Shown here piece after piece: positions 30,880 to 38,926 of a stretch of DNA of 38,926 nt. The notes beneath the pieces were generated by a model, which saw nothing but the letters and a program-made list of their open reading frames with translations, did no database searches and was not told the DNA's origin. Position numbers and translations under genes: made by a program. Location: assembly GCA_029939505.1 (NCBI GenBank), contig JAOZSV010000015.1, forward strand, positions 1 to 38,926, in the 5' to 3' direction. The stretch is from Thiotrichaceae bacterium (GTDB lineage: Bacteria > Pseudomonadota > Gammaproteobacteria > Beggiatoales > Beggiatoaceae). Positions within the stretch are counted from its first letter, which is position 1; every line of letters starts with the position of its first letter.

Positions 30880-31809
30880 CTAAAATTTATTATTTTCGGC
30901 TAAGTTAAATGTGTCAGTATAACGACCATTAACACTGTATTTATACTCTCCTTTATCTAAACCATAAACAGGTAAGGGAATGATGTGGGTGAAAGGACTA
31001 AAACCTGCTCCACAAGTGAATTCACCCGTAGAAAATTTTTCATCCTGAGTTGAGTACATCCAAATATCAAATCTTTGTTCTAATAATCGGTAACTAATTT
31101 GCCCCATCTCTTGACAACCAGTTGTAAAGTGACCAGTTACTTTCAAGAATACTTGGATAGGAAAAGAGTCCGTTTTAATTATTTCAACTTGATCTAAATA
31201 TTGTAATTCCTTTGTTATTACGAAATCCAACAGTTGCCATTCACCTTCTTTTGTCAATTTGAACTCTACATTTTGATATTCGCCACCTCTTTCTGGTGAA
31301 TCCACAGATGGCAATGAAAGTATACTCTCTTGAAAAGTTGGGTTACTATCAGTAACACTTAATGGTACTGGATCGTTTGGCGTAACTGTTGTTATTGTTC
31401 TATCTTGCTCTACCCGAAGCACTCGTTCATCAAGACTCAAGCGATATGCTTCTTGGGCATCCATTTTCACATGTATTGCATTTATCATATCAAAAATGGC
31501 TATCACTTCTCCGTTTAAGCCGATTTTTTCAGCGACTTCTTGTTTGCTTTGTCCACTGCTAGGCTCCCCGAAAGGAATTTGTATTTCACCTTTTTTCGCT
31601 TTCTCTATTATTTCCTGATTTGGGGGGTCAATGAGAGGTGAAGAACCTTCTGTTGGCTCTTTGAAGGTCACTATATAAGAATCTTTCACGAATTGGCTAC
31701 CTAAGTTTTCCGCATTCGTTTGTATGTCAGCATATACTGATGATATGCTGATAATTGACAATAAAACCACTGCTAAGATGGCTTTAAATGTTTCACCGCT
31801 TATTTTCAT
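30880..31809 (-). CDS. Exported protein with subtilase-propeptide (I9 inhibitor)-like domain
   Basis: A 309-residue exported protein. The signal peptide (AILAVVLLSIISISSVYA, about 10-27) is followed by a region like the inhibitor I9/subtilisin propeptide: DSYIVTFKEP at about 43-52, then QEVAEKIGLNGEVIAIFDMI, NAIHVKMDAQEAYRLSLDER and VLRVEQDRTITT at about 129-140. The expected S8 protease domain does not follow. Instead there is a domain of about 150 residues with four cysteines (CQEMG, TCGAG region) of no family I recognise. A role as a stand-alone protease inhibitor or chaperone is inferred. The gene's stop abuts the end of a MITE at 30878, so the C-terminus could have been trimmed. Confidence 0.65.
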   Translation of the reverse strand: MKISGETFKAILAVVLLSIISISSVYADIQTNAENLGSQFVKDSYIVTFKEPTEGSSPLIDPPNQEIIEKAKKGEIQIPFGEPSSGQSKQEVAEKIGLNGEVIAIFDMINAIHVKMDAQEAYRLSLDERVLRVEQDRTITTVTPNDPVPLSVTDSNPTFQESILSLPSVDSPERGGEYQNVEFKLTKEGEWQLLDFVITKELQYLDQVEIIKTDSFPIQVFLKVTGHFTTGCQEMGQISYRLLEQRFDIWMYSTQDEKFSTGEFTCGAGFSPFTHIIPLPVYGLDKGEYKYSVNGRYTDTFNLAENNKF

Positions 31810-32324
31810 TTGTTGAGTCCTGAAGTTTAAAAAAATTAGTAGTCAATCGGGTAAGATTAAGATAAGGTGAACAATAACATTGGTTGCACAGTTACTAAAA
31901 ATGTGACTTTTTAGTTTTTTCGCTGATGTGTCCACCTAAATAAACTTCGAGGTTAAAGTTTTTCTTTAAAAAACTTTAGCCTCGAAAGGTGTGACGCAAC
32001 GATGGATGAACTGCACATCCTCTACCAAGTCATCATAAGAATTCTTGGTGACTTTTACTCAAAAGTTGAAATTAAACAATGACTTAACTTATGCCTTGCC
32101 GAAGTAGTGCATTTTCATGCTGTGGCTATTAGTTACAAAAGATAAGCGTTTAATCTCAGTTTTTATCACAGCGACGACATACTCTCATGAAATTGAGTAC
32201 AAGTCAATATATTTAAATGCAATGTAAAGTAATTAAAAGTAAATCAATAAGTGATTATTAACAACACCATATTTAACCACCTACCACTAAATCAATTGAG
32301 TCTGTTCCCATTGATTTTGGTACA
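31810..32324. other. 515-bp gene-free stretch with one palindrome
   Basis: A TTCGAGG palindrome with one mismatch in its inner arms (TTAAAG against CTTTAG; 31947-31986) is the only repeat recognised. The rest is AT-rich with no reading frame that looks real. It should contain the promoter of the 31809 gene and the terminator of the 32873 gene; neither was recognised. Confidence 0.6.
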
Positions 32325-32873
32325 TTACCTCAAATTAATCTCATAAATAATTAACTCATCAAATGAGAGTTTTTCTAATAACGGTTGACATATAGGTTGT
32401 TCACTACAGAATAAATTTGTTTCATCTGAATCAGTACAAGATGGCACTTGACAGGATTCTCCCTCTCGAAAATAGTGGCTCAACTGAAAATGCTTTTCAT
32501 CTTGTTGTAGAAAAACGTAAGTGTAATTGACATCAACAATGAGCTTTTGTCTACTGATTGTTCCAGGCGCGAAAACATACAGAAAAGGAGTAGAAAATAT
32601 AGCCACTGCTTGGGTAGGAATGCTATCTCGATAATCTGCTTGTAACGCCCTAACATATGTTTTTTTTGTTAGTGTATTAATGTCTGGCATACCGCATAAG
32701 ATACGCAGGAAAAATAAGTGATCTGCCTGCGCAATCACTTTTATTTCAGAGACTAAAGTTTGGTTTTGAGTATCTACCCCCTGATAAGTGAGAGTAATAG
32801 CCTGAATGTCAGTGGCTGCTAAAAATAACAGGATTCCAACATTTATCCAGAATTTAGAAATAGATTTGCACAT
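32325..32873 (-). CDS. Exported protein of unknown function
   Basis: A 182-residue protein with a signal peptide (FWINVGILLFLAATDIQA, about 8-25). The mature part begins ITLTYQGVDTQNQTLVSEIK, and its C-terminal third is cysteine-rich (CQVPSCTD, LFCSEQPICQPLL), probably disulfide-bonded. I do not recognise a family. It precedes the I9-like exported protein on the same strand, 515 bp away, too far to call an operon. Confidence 0.6.
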   Translation of the reverse strand: MCKSISKFWINVGILLFLAATDIQAITLTYQGVDTQNQTLVSEIKVIAQADHLFFLRILCGMPDINTLTKKTYVRALQADYRDSIPTQAVAIFSTPFLYVFAPGTISRQKLIVDVNYTYVFLQQDEKHFQLSHYFREGESCQVPSCTDSDETNLFCSEQPICQPLLEKLSFDELIIYEINLR

Positions 32874-33327
32874 AAAAGTATTACTTCCTGATTAATGTTG
32901 AGTTAATTGATGTTATACAAGATAACCTTATAGCCAAATCAAGATATATTATAACACTTAATCTAACTTTTAGCTCAGATTGCATAAGTACTGAAGCATA
33001 AATTATCGGATATTCTCTCGTTCCCAAACTCTGTTTGGGAATGCCTTTCACAACGCTCTGCGTTGTCTTTTAATTTTTCACTGGTCATATTTGGTTTATC
33101 GCGAATATGACGCGGAGCGTCATTGAATGCATTCCCAAACAGAGTTCGAGGCTAACGTTTTTTTAAAGAAAAAAACGTTAGCCTCGAAGGGAACGAGAGA
33201 AGCGGCGAAACGAGGTTTGAGAAATCCGATTTTTTCAAAAATCGGATTTCTAGGCTCAAAAACGAATAGTGGGATAGGTTCATCATAAGAGTTTTGCAAG
33301 AACCTCTTTAGACTCCAATTTTAACTC
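32874..33327. repeat. 454-bp gene-free stretch of nested repeats after V-ATPase A
   Basis: From left to right: a MITE end ATAAGTACTGAAGCA (32985-32999), a CTCTCGTTCCC element (33014-33200) with a palindrome inserted near its right end, an AGAAATCCGA palindrome (33218-33252), a repeat end AGAGTTTTGCAAGAACCTCT (33288-33307) and an IS end TTTTAACTCTTAATTCGCAT (33319-33338) that reaches into the V-ATPase A stop region. Confidence 0.75.
33014..33200. mobile_element. CTCTCGTTCCC MITE with a TTCGAGG palindrome inside
   Basis: The ends TCTCTCGTTCCCAAACTCTG and GGGAACGAGAGA are inverted copies. Inner hairpins ACAACGCTCTGCGTTGT and ATGACGCGGAGCGTCAT are visible. The right arm CATTCCCAAACAGAG is cut from GGGAACGAGAG by the 44-bp palindrome TTCGAGGCTAACG... 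at 33145-33188. The same host with no palindrome at that site is at 29999-30020, and the same insertion in the same place is at 5506-5575. Confidence 0.87.
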
Positions 33328-35097
33328 TTAATTCGCATATTCCACTCGAATCTTATCAAACGCGCTTTGATAATCAAAATCACGTAACTGATCAATTTCG
33401 GCAGAACTGAATTGAGATTTGATACGTCTCGCTGTTGCAAGGAGGGGTAAATCCGACAGTTGTTGCACAGGTACACCCGCTTCTAGCAAACTAACACCTT
33501 GATGATAAATGTTAAGCATCAGGCTGAGTAATAACATTTGTTTTTCAGGTGAACAATAACAGTCGATTTCATCCACCGCACTTTGCTGTAAAATACCTTC
33601 TCGGATAAGGGCAGCCCCTTCTAATACCCAACGTTGGGCAGATGAGAGAGCTTCTGGACCAACAAGATTGACAATGCGCGCCAATTCATCAGCATGGGCG
33701 AGTAATTTTAAGGCTTCATTGCGATATTCTAACCAATGGGTATCAATGTTTTCTGCCCACCATTGTTTAGCAGTGTTGACATAATCGGAAAAACTGTCAT
33801 TCCAATCTATTGACGGATAATGACGCGCATCAGCGAGTTCTTTAGATAAAGCCCAAAAGGTTTGAACAATTTCTTTAGTATGGCTCGTGACAGGTTCGGA
33901 GAAATCGCCGCCGGGCGGGGAAACTGCACCGATTAATGTGACAGATGCTTTTTTTCCCCCTAAAGTTGTCACGCGCCCTGCCCTTTCATAAAAGGCAGCG
34001 AGCCGTGAAGCCAGATAAGCAGGATAACCCTCTTCAACTGGCATTTGTCCTAAACGTCCACCGACTTCACGCAAAGCTTCAGCCCAACGACTGGTAGAAT
34101 CTGCAACCATAACAACATCATAGCCCAAATCTCGATAATATTCGGCAATCGTCACTCCAACATAAATAGAAGCCTCTCGTGCAACAACAGGCATATTAGA
34201 AGTATTGGCTATCAGTAATGTACGTTCCATCAAGGAACGTCCCGTGTGGGGATCAATCAGTTTCGGAAAACTCTCTAAAATGTCAACTAACTCATTACCC
34301 CGTTCACCGCAACCGACATAAATCACAATTTCAGCATTCGCCCAGCGAGCAATTTGCTGTTGTAGCATCGTTTTACCCGCCCCAAATGGTCCTGGCACCG
34401 CGCCCTTGCCGCCCTTGAGTAGGGGAAAAAATGTGTCTAATATACGTTGTCCTGTCAGTAAGGGCGAAACAGCATGATCGCGATTTTGATAAGGGCGCGG
34501 GGTGCGAACCGGCCATCGGTGAAACATCTGTAGGTTTTGAATGTCGCCGTTATCCTGTTTGACTTTAGCAATGGTCTGTTCTATAGTATATTCGCCCGCA
34601 TGAGCCAGTTCGATCAATTCACCATGACAGTGAGGAGGAACTAAAATGGGGTGGCTGATACTTGGCGTTTCCTCTACTTTACCGAGCAAAGTGCCAGGCG
34701 AAACTTGTTTTCCTAGCGGCAATTGATTATTAGAAGTAAAACGCCATACCGTATCACGCGCCAATGGTTCAATGTTTAAACCGCGAGCAATGTAATCACC
34801 ACTCTCTGCAAAAATCTTATCAAGGGGACGTTGCACCCCATCAAATATTTTTCCAAGTAGCCCTGGTCCCAATTCGACTGACAATGGATGACCTAATGTA
34901 TGAACTACGTCAGAGGGACGGAGGGATTCTGTCGATTCATAGACTTGTACCGTTGCTTGTTTCCCGTCTAAACGAATGACCTCTCCCATTAAATTTAACT
35001 GTCCCACTCGTACCTGTTCACCGTTACGAACACCCGGCAATTCTACTGTCACAATGGGACCGTTAATTGCAATAATTTCTCCTTTTACTTCAGTCAT
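33328..35097 (-). CDS. ntpA: V-type ATP synthase/ATPase subunit A
   Basis: The catalytic subunit of a V/A-type ATPase, which pumps H+ or Na+ or makes ATP at the membrane. The 589-residue protein has the beta-barrel (about 1-70), the A-subunit bulge, Walker A GPFGAGKT (236-243), the catalytic VVMVADSTSRWAEALRE, and PPGGDFSEPVTSHT. Length is normal. It follows subunit E with a 4-nt overlap. Subunits B, D, I and K, which normally continue the operon, are not here; the gene is followed by an IS end and repeats. A fragment of its 3' end is duplicated at 30173-30259. Confidence 0.96.
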   Translation of the reverse strand: MTEVKGEIIAINGPIVTVELPGVRNGEQVRVGQLNLMGEVIRLDGKQATVQVYESTESLRPSDVVHTLGHPLSVELGPGLLGKIFDGVQRPLDKIFAESGDYIARGLNIEPLARDTVWRFTSNNQLPLGKQVSPGTLLGKVEETPSISHPILVPPHCHGELIELAHAGEYTIEQTIAKVKQDNGDIQNLQMFHRWPVRTPRPYQNRDHAVSPLLTGQRILDTFFPLLKGGKGAVPGPFGAGKTMLQQQIARWANAEIVIYVGCGERGNELVDILESFPKLIDPHTGRSLMERTLLIANTSNMPVVAREASIYVGVTIAEYYRDLGYDVVMVADSTSRWAEALREVGGRLGQMPVEEGYPAYLASRLAAFYERAGRVTTLGGKKASVTLIGAVSPPGGDFSEPVTSHTKEIVQTFWALSKELADARHYPSIDWNDSFSDYVNTAKQWWAENIDTHWLEYRNEALKLLAHADELARIVNLVGPEALSSAQRWVLEGAALIREGILQQSAVDEIDCYCSPEKQMLLLSLMLNIYHQGVSLLEAGVPVQQLSDLPLLATARRIKSQFSSAEIDQLRDFDYQSAFDKIRVEYAN

Positions 35098-35717
35098 TTA
35101 GAGTTTCCTTGTGCTGTGGCAAACAATTGGGCAGTAATGATTTGATAAAGCTCATCTTCCAGGCGCGCAATGAGTCCCTCAAAAGTATTATCTATACGAA
35201 TCCGATCAGCGCGTACTAACACGCCACCGGTAGATTGCTGATGACTATCGGAGAGGGTACATTGTTTATCTGGCACAGATTTGACGATTTCCTCCCATTG
35301 TGGAGCAAGTAGGGCATGATCGTGATGATTGACTTCAACCACCAACGCTTCATCCTCAATTTGTTGGGCAGCACTGATGAAATATTGTTTTAATAAATTA
35401 ATATAAGTCGTTTTGCGTAACCGTTTTAAATGTTCATATAAATGGCTAATCACTGATTGCAGTAATTTCCAACGTAATTGATCCAACTCTGCTTGCATTT
35501 TTATCTCGCTCGCTTGCACAATACGGCGATATTCTTGCTCTGCTTCCGCTTTAGCCATTTCAATTTCGCGTTCTTCGCGCTTTGTCAAACGTTTAGCAGA
35601 CTCTGCCAACATTTTTTCGCGTTGTGCTTGAGCAGCAGAAAGATGACTTTCTGCCAACACTTGGGCACGTTTATGAATAGCACTTTCTAATTGTTCAATT
35701 TGAGTGTGGGTACTCAT
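35094..35717 (-). CDS. ntpE: V-type ATP synthase/ATPase subunit E
   Basis: A 207-residue peripheral-stalk subunit. The N-terminal half (about 5-110) is a long charged coiled coil (HKRAQVLAESHLSAAQAQRE, KREEREIEMAKAEAEQEYRR), and the C-terminal globular part contains GGVLVRADRIRIDNTFEGLI, the family's most conserved segment. The stop overlaps the subunit A start (ATGA). It is the first gene of what is left of the operon; a MITE lies 50 bp upstream. Confidence 0.9.
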   Translation of the reverse strand: MSTHTQIEQLESAIHKRAQVLAESHLSAAQAQREKMLAESAKRLTKREEREIEMAKAEAEQEYRRIVQASEIKMQAELDQLRWKLLQSVISHLYEHLKRLRKTTYINLLKQYFISAAQQIEDEALVVEVNHHDHALLAPQWEEIVKSVPDKQCTLSDSHQQSTGGVLVRADRIRIDNTFEGLIARLEDELYQIITAQLFATAQGNSK

Positions 35718-35767
35718 ACTTATAATTTATGATTTAACCTTTGAAATTGATGTTAAAATTATCTTTA

Positions 35768-35888
35768 ATGAGGTTCTTGCAAAACTCTTATAATGAGGGC
35801 AGACACGCAGCCCCTACAAAACCTCACTGACTGTAGGGGCGAACCTGCGTGTTTGCCCGACATCCATGAGTTTTGCAAGAGCCTCATA
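35768..35888. mobile_element. MITE with ATGAGGTTCTTGCAAAACT ends
   Basis: The ends ATGAGGTTCTTGCAAAACT and AGTTTTGCAAGAGCCTCAT are inverted. The inner pair is GGGCAGACACGCAGCCCCTA / TAGGGGCGAACCTGCGTGTT with GCCC. Single ends of the same element occur at about 4467-4484, 14151-14165 and 33288-33307. It lies between the divergently arranged regulatory space of ntpE and the purB 3' end. Confidence 0.85.
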
Positions 35889-35917
35889 AGACAATAAATT
35901 GACGAAATAATCAAGTC

Positions 35918-37312
<1,395 letters not shown>

Positions 37313-37371
37313 CTATTATTAAGTTGATGAGTACAACGGATTTTAGAAAACAACGGATGAGCTTCGGAGAA

Positions 37372-38926
37372 TTAAAACACTTCAATTCGATGCGCAGTCG
37401 CAATTCCCTGCGTTTGACAAAATTGCAGAGCTTCTTCAGTAAACCCACCTAATGATAAAAAAGCGGGTAAAATCAAAGAGATAGAAAAAACTTGACCATA
37501 AATTTCGACTTTTTCTTGAAAATCGCTCACGGTTTTTAAACCCATTTTCGTTTTGGTTTTTCTCACTTCAACTAACACAAATCGCCCACATTTCGATTCC
37601 GCCACCACATCAATTTCCATCCCTTTGCCATCCTCACGTTGGAAGATCACCCGTTCTTTGACGTTAATGATATTCAGGGCAGTGTTATCATTTACATTGT
37701 TAAAGAAGACGGATAAAGCAAAATGTTTTCGACTCCGAAAAGCGGTGGCTAACTGATGTTCTGCCATTTTGCCAGAGAGATTATTAAGCAAGCCACGTAA
37801 TTGGCGATTTTTCGCCCTTAAATTTTCAATTTGCGCCTGAAATTCCAATTTTAAATCTGACGGTGGCTCAAATTGTTCGATTTCCTTTTCAAAGCGGTTA
37901 CGGAGGATTAAATTAAGCGTACCATCTTGTAAACCTCGAAATTCAATATCTGCCACCCCTCTATCAATTAGATCCGCTTCACTCAGCGTCACTAATTTCT
38001 CTTGAATTTGATCCAATTCTAAATCAATTTGCAATTTTTGTTTGAGCGTTTTTGGTGTCCAATAACTCTCCGCATGTTTGCTTAAATGAAGCAATAGCGT
38101 TTTGGCATATTTATCATTAATCCGTGGCAAAGTTAATTGTAGGTATTCATTCCAAGTTTCTGACATTTCAGAATGTCGATCTGAAATTTCATAGTTCACC
38201 ACTTCCACAACCCCATCTGGCAACGTCAAATCTTTATTAGAGCATTCACTTTGAATGACACAAGAAATGAAAAAGGGATCCGATTGGCATAATTGATTAA
38301 TCATCAACGCCGTTTCGTTCGTGATCGCTTCTTGCCAATATTCCGCATATTTATAGACGGCTTGTAAACCTTCCTCTTCGGAAAGGTACGGAGACATATA
38401 CATACGCTTGAGTCTTCCCGCTTCTAAATATTTACCAATGATTTGAACGAGCCAACCGACATAAGAACCGGTGACTAACATTGGAGCAACTTTTGACTCC
38501 GATAAGGAATGAAAACTACCTGCCAACGTTTCAATTGGACTTGTTTGATATTGCTGATCGGGATAAATATACTGAGTGATATTCTGAAATTCATCCAGTA
38601 TGACTAAAAATCGTATGTCAAATAGGGCGGCAAAGCGATGAGGGGCAGTGTTAGCAATCTCCCACATTGAATCATGGAATCCTCTTTCTTTATTTTTGAG
38701 AAGCGAATCCACATCGCCAACCAAGCGTTTGTTTGAGTGGGTTAACCCATATTCCCGAATTTCATCTAAATCAAGTGGTTGGGTAACTAAACGTTCATTT
38801 CTTTCGAGAAAAGAAATATACTGTGAGGCAAAGGCACAATAGTAATCAATGGCAAAATCGGGATACCAAGCTTTATTTTCCGCAATGTCAAAAAAGAATG
38901 GAATCACTCCCCGCTTGGGATCACTC
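37372..38926 (-). CDS. AAA ATPase with C-terminal PD-(D/E)XK-like domain (5' end beyond window)
   Basis: At least 517 residues; the frame is open to the right edge of the window, so the gene starts beyond 38926. A GTG at 38907 is probably internal: the preceding codons DPKRG are in frame, and the Walker A that should come before has not been reached. Walker B is FLVILDEFQNI, with a sensor-like MLVTGSYVGW and a winged-helix-like SEADLIDRGVADIEFRGL after it. A coiled coil (LEFQAQIENLRAKNRQLRGL) leads to a nuclease-like core, KGMEIDVVAE followed by FVLVEVRKTK (Asp, Glu-x-Lys). Such ATPase-nuclease fusions are common accessory genes; a defence role is plausible but unproven. Confidence 0.75.
   Translation of the reverse strand, partial: SDPKRGVIPFFFDIAENKAWYPDFAIDYYCAFASQYISFLERNERLVTQPLDLDEIREYGLTHSNKRLVGDVDSLLKNKERGFHDSMWEIANTAPHRFAALFDIRFLVILDEFQNITQYIYPDQQYQTSPIETLAGSFHSLSESKVAPMLVTGSYVGWLVQIIGKYLEAGRLKRMYMSPYLSEEEGLQAVYKYAEYWQEAITNETALMINQLCQSDPFFISCVIQSECSNKDLTLPDGVVEVVNYEISDRHSEMSETWNEYLQLTLPRINDKYAKTLLLHLSKHAESYWTPKTLKQKLQIDLELDQIQEKLVTLSEADLIDRGVADIEFRGLQDGTLNLILRNRFEKEIEQFEPPSDLKLEFQAQIENLRAKNRQLRGLLNNLSGKMAEHQLATAFRSRKHFALSVFFNNVNDNTALNIINVKERVIFQREDGKGMEIDVVAESKCGRFVLVEVRKTKTKMGLKTVSDFQEKVEIYGQVFSISLILPAFLSLGGFTEEALQFCQTQGIATAHRIEVF

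Overview
The window is AT-rich chromosomal DNA of a gammaproteobacterium. The housekeeping genes (recG, comM, ubiK, queH, nuoAB, tpiA, secG, orn, nnr, tsaE, purB) are gammaproteobacterial in type. The combination with a V-type ATPase, many toxin-antitoxin pairs and a very high load of short palindromes and MITE-like inverted repeats suggests a Beggiatoaceae-type large sulfur bacterium (Beggiatoa/Thiomargarita relatives). That placement is an inference from gene content and texture, not proven.

Layout. 1-5.1 kb: recG, then a queH-ubiK-comM cluster on the minus strand. 5.1-9.5 kb: a repeat-rich island carrying a minus-strand defence-like operon, DUF262 protein > HEPN nuclease > AAA ATPase > TOPRIM protein. 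Its first two genes are broken: DUF262 has a stop codon and lacks its 3' half, and HEPN is split by a 41-bp palindrome. The last two genes are intact. Next to it lie a second DUF262 fragment and a transposase tail. 9.5-13 kb: nuoA-nuoB (cut off from the rest of nuo), a zinc peptidase, tpiA-secG and tRNA-Leu(GAG). 13-17.2 kb: an exported protein, a PD-(D/E)XK-like protein, orn, a VapBC pair and a broken antitoxin. 17.2-20.1 kb: nnr-tsaE and a MntA-HepT pair. 20.9-23.2 kb: an orphan sensor histidine kinase. 23.7-28.5 kb: an RND/MMPL exporter and its LolA-like partner, now separated by about 1.7 kb that holds a PIN toxin-antitoxin pair, two extra copies of the exporter's 3' end and a decayed copy of the partner's 5' region. 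28.9-30.5 kb: a DUF433/DUF5615 pair and a UPF0175-like pseudogene. 30.9-32.9 kb: two exported proteins. 33.3-35.7 kb: V-ATPase subunits E and A only. 35.9-38.9 kb: purB and a partial AAA ATPase with a C-terminal nuclease-like domain.

The most striking structure is in the repeats. At least fifteen palindromes of about 41-49 bp share the ends TTCGAGG/CCTCGAA and a T-run/A-run centre, but their inner arm segment differs from copy to copy and nearly always changes on both arms together. A second hairpin (GTGTCCATCC...GGATGGACAC) shows the same compensatory change between its two copies and is flanked by 6-bp duplications. A third element (GTAAC-ACTCAGGGCAACCA ends) has an 8-bp target duplication, proven by an empty paralogous site in this same window. 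The palindromes insert into genes and into other repeats, giving nested composites. Short copies of gene 3' ends (exporter three times, V-ATPase A twice, possibly orn twice) show that repeat-mediated duplication is reshaping the region.
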